A stretch of 64,000 nt of DNA from Salegentibacter salarius (GCF_900168265.1 NZ_FVZF01000015.1:1-64000), one strand, 5' to 3'; positions 1 to 7,997 are shown, counted from the stretch's first letter. Notes: generated from the sequence alone by a model not told the origin. Numbers and translations are program-made.

Positions 1-349
1 CTAAAGGTTTTAGCGCAAGGCATTTTTTAAAAAATCATTCTCCACTTTAAGCTCCCCAATGACTTTAAGAAGCTGGTCTTTCTTTTCCTCTGCTTCCGAT
101 TTTTTTGATTTTTCACCCTTGGAAAAAACAGTATCGGCCTCCTTTAGGAAATCGCGTTTCCAGGTGCCTATTTGCTGAGGGGTGATTTCAAATTTTTGTG
201 CAAGCTCCTTGACAGTTTGCCGCTCCTTCAAGGCTTCAAGGACTACTTTCGTTTTAAACTTGGATGTGAATTTTCTTCGTGTCATAATACAGTAAAATTA
301 AGGTTATTTTTGAACTTAACTTACTGTCCTAATTTTTGGGGGATGATCA
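1..349 (-). mobile_element. IS3-family insertion sequence, partial
   Basis: This is one end of an IS3-family insertion sequence whose remainder lies before the window. The first transposase gene (10-285) reads leftward. Upstream of it, at about 324-349, is a likely terminal inverted repeat. Read on the minus strand it begins TGATCATCCCCCAAAAATTA, like the ends of many Bacteroidota IS3 elements. The exact outer base is uncertain by a few positions because the other end is not visible. No target duplication can be tested. Confidence 0.7.
10..285 (-). CDS. IS3-family transposase OrfA
   Basis: This 91-residue protein is the DNA-binding first subunit of an IS3-type transposase. A helix-turn-helix of the HTH_Tnp_1 type occupies roughly residues 1-50 (MTRRKFTSKFKTKVVLEAL, then ELAQKFEITPQQIGTWK). 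A lysine- and glutamate-rich helix follows, probably a leucine-zipper oligomerisation segment (residues 55-91). In this family the catalytic DDE protein OrfB is normally made by programmed -1 frameshifting near the end of OrfA. OrfB would lie to the left of base 1 and is not seen. Length fits the family (85-105 residues). Confidence 0.85.
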   Translation of the reverse strand: MTRRKFTSKFKTKVVLEALKERQTVKELAQKFEITPQQIGTWKRDFLKEADTVFSKGEKSKKSEAEEKKDQLLKVIGELKVENDFLKNALR

Positions 350-391
350 ATTCTCTCAAGAGGTTTCCAGGAAGATCAGCTGATATTATCT

Positions 392-631
392 ATGAAGAGA
401 TTATTTAAAAATGGCACACATCAAGATTATCAGATAGTGAATTCTGAAGGTAGTAATTTCTTTAATCCTGATTTATTTACAAACATTGAGATTAATGGAT
501 TTCATTTCAATGATGTTTTGATATTTAATACTGAGCTTACCTCCTCTATAAATCGAGTAATTTATTCTCCAGAAAATGGTATTGAATATATAGATTTCGA
601 TGATGGTAGATATTTAAAGTTGGATAGATAA
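392..631 (+). CDS. Small hypothetical protein, possibly truncated by the IS
   Basis: I do not recognise this 79-residue protein. It has no signal peptide or membrane segment and is rich in Asn, Asp and aromatic residues (for example GIEYIDFDDGRYLKLDR at the C-terminus), as in many small immunity-like proteins. The reading frame stays open back through the IS boundary near 350, so the gene may be the 3' remnant of a longer gene broken by the insertion. No clear ribosome binding site is seen before the ATG at 392. A function cannot be assigned. Confidence 0.4.
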   Translation: MKRLFKNGTHQDYQIVNSEGSNFFNPDLFTNIEINGFHFNDVLIFNTELTSSINRVIYSPENGIEYIDFDDGRYLKLDR

Positions 632-834
632 TAAGCTTGGCGCAATACCTGTGTATATAAATTAGATTTTTATAAAAAACGTTTAATTTTAGAAACCAGG
701 AAATAAAATGGATCATCCGAAAAATCCTCATTCCAACTACCAACTGCAAAATGCTCCAATAACATCTTATCTTTCTTGTGATTAGCTAACTAAAGATAAA
801 GAAAAGAAAGAATTGTCGGGTCTTAAATTTGTGC
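632..834. other. Intergenic region, nothing recognised
   Basis: AT-rich stretch between the small hypothetical gene and the convergent fic gene. I see no convincing reading frame, RNA gene or strong terminator. Confidence 0.5.
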
Positions 835-1938
835 TCACTCGAGTTTCAGGTAATAAGAAGTGCTTCGTCCGCCGCCCTCTTTAACAAGAATTCCTTTTTC
901 ATAAAGATCTTGGAGATCTCTGGTGGCAGTAGCTTTCGAGGTTCTATTCAAAGAAACATATTTTCTTGCATTCATACCACCTTCAAAACCTTCCGGGCCT
1001 GCTTCGAACATCCTTTTTAGAGCCTTTAGTTGTCTTTCGTTAAGTTTATTTTTGAACCGGTCGAAAAACTTAGTTTTTTTCAGGGTAAAAGCAACTAAAG
1101 ATTCGGCATCTTTTTGAGCAGTAATTGTTGTATTTATGAAATAAGTTATCCAAGGAGTAATTTCATTCTTTCGTTGAGCTCGTTGTAATTCGTCATAATA
1201 ATCCTTCTTATTGTTTTCAATGGTCTTAGAAAGACTAAGTAATACTGGCCTTCGCATAAATTGTGAAAGGGCTTTTTCTGAAATGGCTCTTCCAATTCTT
1301 CCGTTGCCATCTTCAAAAGGATGTATTGATTCAAAATAAAGGTGGGCAACGGCCGCTCGAATGATAGGTTTTCTTATTTCTGTTTTGCCTCCCTGGGCTG
1401 TGTCATTAAACCATTGAATAAACCCTTTCATTTCAGAAGGAACTACGTTAGAAGGTGGAGCTTCGTAATGGATTATTTCTCTACCCAAGGCACCCGAAAC
1501 TATTTGCATGGGTTCCTTGTGACTACGCCATTTTCCCGCTTCAATTCTGCTATTTCCTTTCATAAGCATCTTGTGCCATGTTAAAAGACTGTTTTTTGTT
1601 AATGCCTGTTGATAATTTTGCTGAGCATCTACCATTAATTCAGAAATTCCCTGTGCACGAAGATCTTTAGTTGTATGCTTTGTATAAAGCCCCAGATTAT
1701 TTTTAATGGAGGACATCACGTCTTTCCTGTCAAGATATTCTCCCTCAATTTCTGAGGTTTTTATTGCTTCCGAAACCAAAACTTCAATTATGGATTCCAT
1801 TTTAATATCCTGGGGTAATCCTTCTAATATTCCATTAATTCTTCCGCTTCTTTCAGAAAAATGAAAAAGGAGATCCTCTACATGTTGTGTAGAATACTGA
1901 AATTTTGGCCAGTCAGGTTGTTGCCAATTGTATTTCAT
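835..1938 (-). CDS. Fic family protein (AMPylase type) with N-terminal inhibitory motif
   Basis: Fic enzymes transfer AMP or another nucleotide group onto hydroxyl side chains of target proteins. The core motif HPFEDGNGRIGR is at residues 206-217, with the catalytic His206 intact. The N-terminal region (about 1-85) resembles DUF4172 and contains TSEIEG at 61-66, matching the inhibitory pattern (S/T)xxxE(G/N). The protein should therefore be a class II, self-inhibited enzyme. The C-terminal part (about 300-367, KYVSLNRTSKATATRDLQDL) looks like a winged helix-turn-helix. That fits autoregulation through the inverted repeat that overlaps its own start codon. Length (367) is normal. It lies in the presumed mobile segment, and its target is unknown. 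Confidence 0.88.
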   Translation of the reverse strand: MKYNWQQPDWPKFQYSTQHVEDLLFHFSERSGRINGILEGLPQDIKMESIIEVLVSEAIKTSEIEGEYLDRKDVMSSIKNNLGLYTKHTTKDLRAQGISELMVDAQQNYQQALTKNSLLTWHKMLMKGNSRIEAGKWRSHKEPMQIVSGALGREIIHYEAPPSNVVPSEMKGFIQWFNDTAQGGKTEIRKPIIRAAVAHLYFESIHPFEDGNGRIGRAISEKALSQFMRRPVLLSLSKTIENNKKDYYDELQRAQRKNEITPWITYFINTTITAQKDAESLVAFTLKKTKFFDRFKNKLNERQLKALKRMFEAGPEGFEGGMNARKYVSLNRTSKATATRDLQDLYEKGILVKEGGGRSTSYYLKLE

Positions 1939-2009
1939 GAGCCGAATATATTAATTAATCGGCTCAAATATACGTAATTCTTGATTTGCTTGTTTTACTA
2001 ATCGGCTCA
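1938..2009 (-). promoter_or_regulatory. fic promoter with repeated TGAGCCGA operator
   Basis: TGAGCCGA at 1938-1945 and its exact complement TCGGCTCA at 1959-1966 form an 8-bp inverted repeat with a 13-base spacer, starting at the first base of the fic start codon. A further copy of the right half in the same context, TAATCGGCTCA, occurs at 1999-2009, exactly 43 bp from the copy at 1956-1966. A TAnnTTTG -7 element (minus strand TATATTTG, 1965-1972) abuts the palindrome. A bound protein should therefore block transcription. The C-terminal winged helix of Fic is the obvious candidate, by inference. Confidence 0.6.
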
Positions 2010-2178
2010 GAAATATTGGTGATAGGTGCATGTGTCTCAAAATTTTTCAAGAACGAAAATCATCCTTTTTTTTGAGTATCTTCAAACTGGGGTCTGGGCA
2101 CTTTAAGCTTTCCGAAAAAACCACCCACTTAAAGTAAAAAATATTACTTTTATGAACTGGTCTTTAAATTAAATTCTA

Positions 2179-2520
2179 ATGTTAGAACTGGGAAAAGTTT
2201 ATTTACCAACATGGCTTTCTTATGACCCGAAAACCAATATGATTTCTCTGGATTTACCTGAAATTCATACTCCAGATTATTTTAAGAACGTTTTCTATTC
2301 TTTACAATTGGCTTTTAGTGGGACTCGTGTTACAGTTATGTACTATGGTGAGGATGACACTTACCTCTCACAGGTTCTTTACTTTGAGGATTGGGAGATT
2401 GCCGGGGGAGATTTAGAATCAGAAAGTTTCGGTAAAATTCAGGAAAGAGCCTTGAAGGCCTTGGGTAATTATATTCCAGACCTTAATAGGGAGGTATATG
2501 ATCTCTTTAATGAAGAATAG
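2179..2520 (+). CDS. Hypothetical acidic protein
   Basis: I do not recognise this 113-residue protein. It begins MLELGKVYLPTWLSYDPKTNM and is acidic, with alternating hydrophobic strands (VTVMYYGEDDTYLSQVLYFEDW), then a C-terminal helix (GKIQERALKALGNYI). It has no signal peptide or membrane segment. Clean codon use and a full-length frame suggest a real gene. It lies alone between fic and the integrase and ends 50 bases from the convergent integrase, so it is probably cargo of the mobile segment. Confidence 0.55.
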   Translation: MLELGKVYLPTWLSYDPKTNMISLDLPEIHTPDYFKNVFYSLQLAFSGTRVTVMYYGEDDTYLSQVLYFEDWEIAGGDLESESFGKIQERALKALGNYIPDLNREVYDLFNEE

Positions 2521-2570
2521 ACTCTATTAAATTGTGAAAGCCTTTGACTAAGAATAGAAAAAAGGACGCC

Positions 2571-3833
2571 CTATTTTTCCTTCTTAGAGTTGTTTTTTTC
2601 TGAGTCTTTAGCAGCCTTTTCTTCTAATATCTTTCTCAACGCTTTCATATCATCACTAATTTTTCTATCCACAATTTTTGCGTAATGTTGGGTTGTTCTT
2701 AAATCTTTATGACCTAGCATTTTGCTTACAGATTCTATAGGCACTCCATTAGTTAATGTAATAGTGGTTGCAAATGTATGGCGAGCAAGGTGCGTGGTAA
2801 GGTTTTTTTTAATTCCACACAACACAGCAATCTCTTTTAAAAAAGCATTATAGTTTTGATTTCTGGGAACGGGAAGAATTAAGTCCTCGTCCTTTATTTC
2901 AGGATGATCTTTATAACGCTCAATAATCTCTTCCGCTATTGGAAGTAAGGGGACGCTGGTTATAGATTTAGTTTTCTTTCTTTTTGTTCTTATCCATCTT
3001 CCACCATCTATACCTTTAATAATATCCTTTTCAGAGAGTTTTTCTAAATCACCAAAAGCCAAGCCGGTATGACAACTGAAGACGAACATATCCCTCGCAA
3101 TTTTTAAACGGTCAAAATGAAGTTCTTTTTCCACCAGGGCTTTCACTTCATCTTCATTTAGGAATTCCCGATCCACGGTTTCATATTGAACCTTATAATT
3201 ATAAAATGGATCCCTGTCCATCCATTGATTAGCTAGTGCAATTCGAACTATCTTTTTAAAATTATTGACATATTTCAAGGCTGAGTTATGATTACACTTT
3301 CTTGTAGTTTTTAAAAAATATTCAAATCTTGTAATAAACTGGTAGTCTATATCTTTCATTCGGAAATCCTCGGTTTTATAAACCTCGTTTATGAATTGCT
3401 CAATGTGGTTATAACAGGTCCAATATCGCTTAGCGGTGCTCTTAGAGATACTTTTACCAGAAAGGCGATCCATTTGTTCATTGTGCTCTTTAAATACCTC
3501 TAAGGTCATTTTAGATTTATGTTTGGTTTCGCCTTTTAGCTCTTTAATCATTCTGGAAGAAGTGATCATTTCATCATTATCAGATAATACCTGATGAATT
3601 TTATTAAGCCTGTGCCGAATATTGTTGATATGGGTATTGATCTCTTGGGAGATGTGATTTTTTCCCATCACTTTCTCAAGTTTTGAATTCCATTTTTCGG
3701 GTTCTATCCTTCTGGTAATACTATATTCTTTTCTCTTACCATTTACGGTAAGCCTAAGATATATAGGGGCTAAGCCTCTTTTGTTGATCTTTGAATTTAA
3801 TAGGTGAAAATGTAAGTGAAAGTCAGTTCTCAT
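2571..3833 (-). CDS. Tyrosine recombinase / site-specific integrase
   Basis: This 420-residue protein is a tyrosine recombinase of the Bacteroidota integrase type. It has an N-terminal arm-binding region (about 1-100), a SAM-like core-binding domain (about 110-205) and a catalytic domain (about 225-400). Visible catalytic residues are H348xxR351 (HLARHTFAT), His375 (LGHKDLRTTQHY) and the nucleophile Tyr384. The first catalytic arginine of the usual TGLR motif is alanine here (TGLAFGDL, A259). Related substitutions are known in IntDOT-like integrases of conjugative elements, so this need not mean inactivity. The gene is 260 bp from the 3' end of ssrA and reads away from it, so it probably entered the chromosome there. 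Confidence 0.92.
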   Translation of the reverse strand: MRTDFHLHFHLLNSKINKRGLAPIYLRLTVNGKRKEYSITRRIEPEKWNSKLEKVMGKNHISQEINTHINNIRHRLNKIHQVLSDNDEMITSSRMIKELKGETKHKSKMTLEVFKEHNEQMDRLSGKSISKSTAKRYWTCYNHIEQFINEVYKTEDFRMKDIDYQFITRFEYFLKTTRKCNHNSALKYVNNFKKIVRIALANQWMDRDPFYNYKVQYETVDREFLNEDEVKALVEKELHFDRLKIARDMFVFSCHTGLAFGDLEKLSEKDIIKGIDGGRWIRTKRKKTKSITSVPLLPIAEEIIERYKDHPEIKDEDLILPVPRNQNYNAFLKEIAVLCGIKKNLTTHLARHTFATTITLTNGVPIESVSKMLGHKDLRTTQHYAKIVDRKISDDMKALRKILEEKAAKDSEKNNSKKEK

Positions 3834-3849
3834 AATAATGAATTTTTTA

Positions 3850-3992
3850 GGTCTCGATTCGTAATAAATATACCTAAAAAAGGGTCTCGATAGAAAATTT
3901 TAACTTTGCGTAAAGATTTGTAAAATAGGGGTTTATGTGTCAATCGAGACCTATTTTTCAATTTTGAAATAGGTCACCGAATTGGTCTCGAT
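3850..3992. repeat. Four copies of GGTCTCGAT, candidate integrase arm sites
   Basis: The 9-mer GGTCTCGAT occurs at 3850-3858, 3883-3891 and 3984-3992 on the plus strand, and inverted at 3943-3951. A degenerate copy (AATAGGTCACCGA) starts near 3968. Several copies extend to TAGGTCTCGATT. They fill the gap between the integrase start and ssrA, as arm-type binding sites of tyrosine recombinases do. The copy at 3850 lies 17 bases upstream of the integrase start codon and could also serve autoregulation. Confidence 0.6.
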
Positions 3993-4034
3993 TTATTTGA
4001 TATAATTTGGGTTATTTTGATATTCTTAAAAACA

Positions 4035-4069
4035 AAAAACCCCGTAAATCCTAGGATTTCGGGGTTTTT
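4035..4069 (-). terminator. Intrinsic terminator of ssrA
   Basis: Long inverted repeat AAAAACCCCG...CGGGGTTTTT with inner AAATCC/GGATTT pairs and one bulged base. It starts 24 bases beyond the ssrA 3' end and gives a U-tract on the minus strand. The symmetry would also stop rightward transcription. Confidence 0.85.
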
Positions 4070-4092
4070 GAAACATTTTGAAATGTTAAAAG

Positions 4093-4492
4093 TGGAGTCG
4101 GAGGGGTTCGAACCCTCGTCCAAACAAGCAATTCAGATGTTTTCTACACGTTTAGTTTTCACTTAAATTGTCGGGAAAAAGTCTGGCCGAAAACTACCTA
4201 ACTTCTTCCGTATCCTCAATTAGATTTTAGAACTGCATCAAGGTCCTACAGTTCCTATATTTACTTTATCGGTGCCCCTAATGCGAATGCCGTAAATCAA
4301 GGCCTTCGCGGGACATCTTGGCTCCCTGTCTTACAGGGACTAAGCAATCCTACTGTGATTCGGATTATGCAGCCAAGGCGTAGTTATCTTCGCCGTTTAA
4401 AAAAGTGTGAAATATGAGATTTACGAGCTATATCCCAGCGCTCGACGTGCTTACAACTCAATTAGACTCGCTGTCAAAACCAAGTCGACCCC
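4093..4492 (-). ncRNA. ssrA: Transfer-messenger RNA (tmRNA)
   Basis: This RNA rescues stalled ribosomes by acting first as tRNA-Ala and then as a short mRNA. The 5' end GGGGTCG pairs with CGACTCC near the 3' end to form the acceptor stem, followed by discriminator A at 4093. CCA is not encoded. The T-arm GGGTTCGAACCC is at about 4103-4116. The tag frame is read on the minus strand from about 4399 to 4370 and encodes GEDNYALAA then TAA, close to other Bacteroidota tags. An SmpB gene is not in the window. The 3' end is the probable integration site of the adjacent element. Confidence 0.95.
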
Positions 4493-4511
4493 ATAAATAA
4501 AGAACATCGTC

Positions 4512-4531
4512 ATTTCCGCAAAGACGGAAAT
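4512..4531. promoter_or_regulatory. Inverted repeat between divergent ssrA and oxidoreductase promoters
   Basis: ATTTCCG (4512-4518) and CGGAAAT (4525-4531) form a perfect 7-bp inverted repeat with a 6-base loop. It is 20 bases upstream of the tmRNA 5' end. The role is unknown; it could be an operator or part of the promoter region. Confidence 0.3.
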
Positions 4532-4581
4532 CCAGTCAGTCTTAACTGATCTGAGCCTACAAAGATACAATTTTAAATTCA

Positions 4582-4589
4582 TACCTTTG
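4582..4589 (+). promoter_or_regulatory. -7 promoter element TACCTTTG
   Basis: Match to the Bacteroidota TAnnTTTG -7 consensus. It ends 36 bases before the ATG at 4626 and contains a TTG that a longest-frame search would take as the start codon. Confidence 0.5.
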
Positions 4590-4625
4590 AAAGGCATTCA
4601 TAAAAGAACAAAACCCATACCAGAA

Positions 4626-5831
4626 ATGATAAAATTTGCACTGATTAAAGAAGAAAAAACGCCACCAGACCGTCGCGTGGTTTTTTCGCCTAACAAACTG
4701 AAAGAACTCGTAAAAAAGTTTCCGGAAGCTAATTTTAAAGTGCAAAGTTCTGATATTCGTATTTTTACCGATCAGGAATATCGCGATGCCGGTTTTGAAG
4801 TTACTGAAGATGTTTCAGATTGCGATGTTTTACTGGGTGTAAAAGAAGTTCCATTACCGGCGCTAATTCCGAATAAAAAATACTTTTTCTTTTCCCATAC
4901 CATTAAAAAGCAACCTCATAACCGCGATTTGCTTAGGGAGATTCTTAAAAATAATATCGAATTATACGACCACGAGGTAATTGTAAATCAAAAAAATCAC
5001 AGGCTTATTGGTTTTGGCCGATATGCCGGCCTCGTAGGAACTTACAATGGATTTAGGGGAATTGGTTTAAAAGAAAATTTATATAGTTTACCTAAAGTAG
5101 AATCTCTGCCAGATCTAGATGCCATGTTGGCAGAACTCGATAAAATTAAAATTCCGCCAATTAAAATATTATTAACCGGGGCAGGAAAGGTGGCCCGGGG
5201 CGCAAAAGAAATTTTAGATCATTTAAAAATCAGAGTGCTGAACGTGGAGGATTTTCTGAATTTCACAGGAGAAGAGCCGGTTTATTGCAATATAGATGTG
5301 CTTGATTATAATAAAAAGAAGGATGGCTCCGCGGGCAATCAGAAAGAGTTTTTTAAAGAACCAGGCAAGTATGATTCTAACTTTTTGCGTTTCGCTAAAT
5401 GTAGTGATTTCTTTATATCGGGACATTTTTATGGAGATGGAGCGCCGGTGTTTTTTACTGCTGAAGATGCGAAATCTAAAGATTTTACTATAAAATATAT
5501 AGCAGATATTTCTTGTGATATCAATGAGCCTATTGCCAGTACAATTAGGCCTTCAACCATAGCTGAGCCTTTTTATGGTTACGATCCTGCAACTGAAACC
5601 GAAGTAGATTTCCGCGAGAAAGAGAGTATTCTCGTTATGGCGGTAGATAACTTGCCTTGCGAATTACCAAAAGATGCTAGCGAAGGTTTTGGCGAAATGT
5701 TTATGGAACACGTAATCCCGGCTTTCTTTAATAATGATAAAAATGGAGTCTTAGACCGAGCGCGAATGACTCAAAATGGCAGGTTAACTCCAAAATTCAG
5801 TTATTTACAAAATTATGTAGATGGAGTGTAG
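4626..5831 (+). CDS. NAD(P)-dependent oxidoreductase, alanine dehydrogenase/PNT family
   Basis: This 401-residue protein belongs to the alanine dehydrogenase / pyridine nucleotide transhydrogenase fold. The family includes the lysine-forming saccharopine dehydrogenases. The N-terminus MIKFALIKEEKTPPDRRVVFSP is the typical substrate-binding start, and LLTGAGKVARGAKEIL (about residues 185-200) is the NAD-binding glycine motif. A longer frame beginning at TTG 4587 is unlikely because that TTG lies inside a -7 promoter element. Alanine dehydrogenase proper is usually about 370 residues and the match here looks partial, so a saccharopine or lysine-ketoglutarate reductase-like role is equally possible. 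It stands alone downstream of ssrA. Confidence 0.75.
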   Translation: MIKFALIKEEKTPPDRRVVFSPNKLKELVKKFPEANFKVQSSDIRIFTDQEYRDAGFEVTEDVSDCDVLLGVKEVPLPALIPNKKYFFFSHTIKKQPHNRDLLREILKNNIELYDHEVIVNQKNHRLIGFGRYAGLVGTYNGFRGIGLKENLYSLPKVESLPDLDAMLAELDKIKIPPIKILLTGAGKVARGAKEILDHLKIRVLNVEDFLNFTGEEPVYCNIDVLDYNKKKDGSAGNQKEFFKEPGKYDSNFLRFAKCSDFFISGHFYGDGAPVFFTAEDAKSKDFTIKYIADISCDINEPIASTIRPSTIAEPFYGYDPATETEVDFREKESILVMAVDNLPCELPKDASEGFGEMFMEHVIPAFFNNDKNGVLDRARMTQNGRLTPKFSYLQNYVDGV

Positions 5832-5938
5832 GTTCTGTTTATAAGAATTTTTATTATAAAACAGGCTTAAATTCCGATTATCTCTGTTGATGGTCTAAAG
5901 ATGTAATTTGAGAAAATAGTCTTTTTTTCTTATGTAGC

Positions 5939-6703
5939 TTATGCATTTTCAATGTCTAAAGATTTTATCTCTTCCTGATATTCTGAAGGTAGGATCAGCG
6001 ATTTAAGAAGTCCGTCTATTTTTAAACTTCTGCTAATTTTATAAATAGTAATCACGGGGTTTAGGAAAGAAAACTTTCGCAAATTTAAATAGTTACGAAC
6101 GCTAACTGGCGTAATAAGGCTTTGTGTTTCCAGTAATAACTTGTAACGCATTAACCCCAGGTGTTTGCTATATTGTTGGTAAAGGTCTTTGGTATATTCT
6201 CCATACTTAAGATTTTGCTCCAGGTGTTCTTGTCGCATCTTTTCAAATTCCTGGAAATTTTCTGGTAGATCTTTTAAATTCATTCTTTTACCTACCCGGA
6301 AAAAAACATCAAAAACTTCTTCCTTTTCAGAAAGTTCTAGGTTGCGTTCCAGGATCTCAAAAGACCTGATAGAATAATCTATAAGCATAAAAAGTACGTC
6401 CCGGTAAGCCCAGTCTGGAATATTTTTACCGCGTTTATTTTCCAGCGAAGCGTGAATTGAATTTATATGATCTATAGCCTTAAGTGCGGACGATTTTTCA
6501 GCAAAAACAATTTCCCGGGCATAGGAAACCGTTGAGAAAAGCCTGCCAAGTGGATCTTGAGGTAAACGGCCGGTATAATAAAGCCAATCAACAGCTTTGT
6601 TGAGCGCAAATTCAGCCGAAGCCCCGGCGAAAATAAAGAGAATGGTATCGCCTTTGCCCCAAATTTCCCGAACTATAGAGTTTTTGTCTACAAAATTTTG
6701 CAT
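5939..6703 (-). CDS. MpaB-type oxygenase-like protein (DUF2236)
   Basis: This 254-residue protein resembles the MpaB/latex-clearing protein superfamily (DUF2236). Known members bind b-type haem and oxidise isoprenoids or related molecules. The pattern IWGKGDTILFIFAG, followed by DPLGRLFSTVSYAREIVFAE and AIDHINSIHASLE, matches the domain's first helices. The protein is mainly helical and has no signal peptide. It is followed by a small membrane protein read in the same direction and starting 34 bases upstream (6737), so the two may form a transcription unit. The substrate cannot be inferred. Confidence 0.7.
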   Translation of the reverse strand: MQNFVDKNSIVREIWGKGDTILFIFAGASAEFALNKAVDWLYYTGRLPQDPLGRLFSTVSYAREIVFAEKSSALKAIDHINSIHASLENKRGKNIPDWAYRDVLFMLIDYSIRSFEILERNLELSEKEEVFDVFFRVGKRMNLKDLPENFQEFEKMRQEHLEQNLKYGEYTKDLYQQYSKHLGLMRYKLLLETQSLITPVSVRNYLNLRKFSFLNPVITIYKISRSLKIDGLLKSLILPSEYQEEIKSLDIENA

Positions 6704-6736
6704 TGATCGTTTTTGAAATATTCTTCTGCTAATTTT

Positions 6737-7027
6737 TTAACTTCCGGCAAAAGGAGTTCCAAAAACTCCCACAGCAAGTTCTGCCCAAATCATAAAAAAT
6801 ACTGCAAGAATAATTCCACCAATTATAAGTCGGTTTTTACTACTGGAAACCTTTGTCAATACAAGGTCAATTCCCAGTCCGGTAACCAGGAGTAAAATTC
6901 CCATAATAATAAAATCTGAAGCAGTCCAAACCACTTCGTTGCTAAACTGCATCGCGATTAACGGTATTAAAAGCAGCATTCCCACAATCAGAAGAATAAT
7001 TAAAAAATTGTTGCGTTTTCCTGCCAT
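6737..7027 (-). CDS. Small membrane protein of unknown function
   Basis: This 96-residue protein has three hydrophobic segments: about residues 8-27 (FLIILLIVGMLLLIPLIAM), 36-56 (ASDFIIMGILLLVTGLGIDLVL) and 66-90 (RLIIGGIILAVFFMIWAELAVGVFG). These are separated by short polar loops, with a basic N-terminus (MAGKRNN). It resembles uncharacterised inner-membrane proteins common in Flavobacteriaceae. It precedes the MpaB-like gene on the same strand. Confidence 0.7.
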   Translation of the reverse strand: MAGKRNNFLIILLIVGMLLLIPLIAMQFSNEVVWTASDFIIMGILLLVTGLGIDLVLTKVSSSKNRLIIGGIILAVFFMIWAELAVGVFGTPFAGS

Positions 7028-7100
7028 ATTTTTTCTATTAATTTAGTGAATTATGCAATTGGAATTTTGAAAATTCCGAACTTTATCAAAAATCAGAATT

Positions 7101-7937
7101 ATGATAAACCGAACTTTCTTCCTTTTATTGCTTTTCATTTTTACGGGAACTACTCTTTTTAGCCAGGAGATGGAAGTGATGAGTTACAATATTAAATATG
7201 CTAATGAAAATGATGGTGAAAATTCCTGGTCTAACCGAAAGGAGCATATTACCAACCAGATAAAGTTCTATGAGCCTGAAATTCTTGGAGTTCAGGAAGC
7301 TTTGGTAAGTCAGTTAAAACATTTTGAATCTGAAATTAAAAATTATAAATATGTTGGAGTAGGGCGAGATGATGGGAAAGAAGCCGGTGAGTTTAGCGCT
7401 ATTTTCTATAATGCTGAAGCGTTTGAAGTGCTGGAACATAATACTTTTTGGCTTTCGGAAACGCCAGCTGAAATCTCGGTAGGCTGGGATGCGGCAATGG
7501 AGCGTATTTGTACTTATGCTAAATTTAAAGATAAAGATTCAGGGAAATTATTCTGGGTTTTCAACACCCATTTTGATCATGTGGGAGAAAAAGCCAGAGA
7601 AAACAGTGCAAAGCTCATTTGGGAAAAAATTTCAGCATTAAATAAAGAAAATCTTCCGGTAATATTAATGGGCGATCTTAACCTGGAACCGCAAACCAGT
7701 GCAATTCAATTTTTATCCGAAAAAATGAACGACTCCAAAACTCTTGCTGAACTTGATTTTGGGCCTGAAGGTACTTTTAACGGCTATAATTTTAAAGAAG
7801 CCGTGAAGAGAAGAATTGATTATATTTTTGTTTCAGATAATATTGAAGTAAAAAAATATGCTGTTTTAAGCGATTCAAAAGATTTAAAATATCCATCAGA
7901 TCACCTGCCAGTTATGGTGGAAATTCAGCTAAATTAA
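7101..7937 (+). CDS. Secreted endonuclease/exonuclease/phosphatase family protein
   Basis: This 278-residue protein has a signal peptide (MINRTFFLLLLFIFTGTTLFSQ) and then a full EEP domain. Family motifs are visible in order: MSYNIKYAN near the start, GVQEA with the metal-binding Glu, FNTHFDHVG, MGDLNLEP, RRIDYIFVS and a final SDHLPV. These enzymes cleave phosphodiester or phosphomonoester bonds with a divalent metal. Secreted flavobacterial members may act on nucleic acids, inositol phosphates or lipids. Substrate cannot be told from sequence. The gene is monocistronic and ends at a clear terminator. Confidence 0.88.
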   Translation: MINRTFFLLLLFIFTGTTLFSQEMEVMSYNIKYANENDGENSWSNRKEHITNQIKFYEPEILGVQEALVSQLKHFESEIKNYKYVGVGRDDGKEAGEFSAIFYNAEAFEVLEHNTFWLSETPAEISVGWDAAMERICTYAKFKDKDSGKLFWVFNTHFDHVGEKARENSAKLIWEKISALNKENLPVILMGDLNLEPQTSAIQFLSEKMNDSKTLAELDFGPEGTFNGYNFKEAVKRRIDYIFVSDNIEVKKYAVLSDSKDLKYPSDHLPVMVEIQLN

Positions 7938-7965
7938 TCTCAAAAAAGATTATAAAAATCAATAA

Positions 7966-7997
7966 AAAAAACCTGCCGGTCTTCTGGCAGGTTTTTT
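7966..7997. terminator. Bidirectional intrinsic terminator
   Basis: AAAAAACCTGCC and GGCAGGTTTTTT form a strong stem between the convergent phosphatase-family gene and universal stress gene. It has T-tracts on both strands. Confidence 0.9.

Noticed and set aside
172-408. 78-residue plus-strand frame over the IS transposase
   Set aside because: Antisense to orfA for most of its length; only its last 17 residues past the IS end could be meaningful.
1-4090. Second copy of the ssrA 3' end as the other attachment site
   Set aside because: I looked for the T-arm sequence in the left part and found none, so the other end must lie outside the window if it exists.
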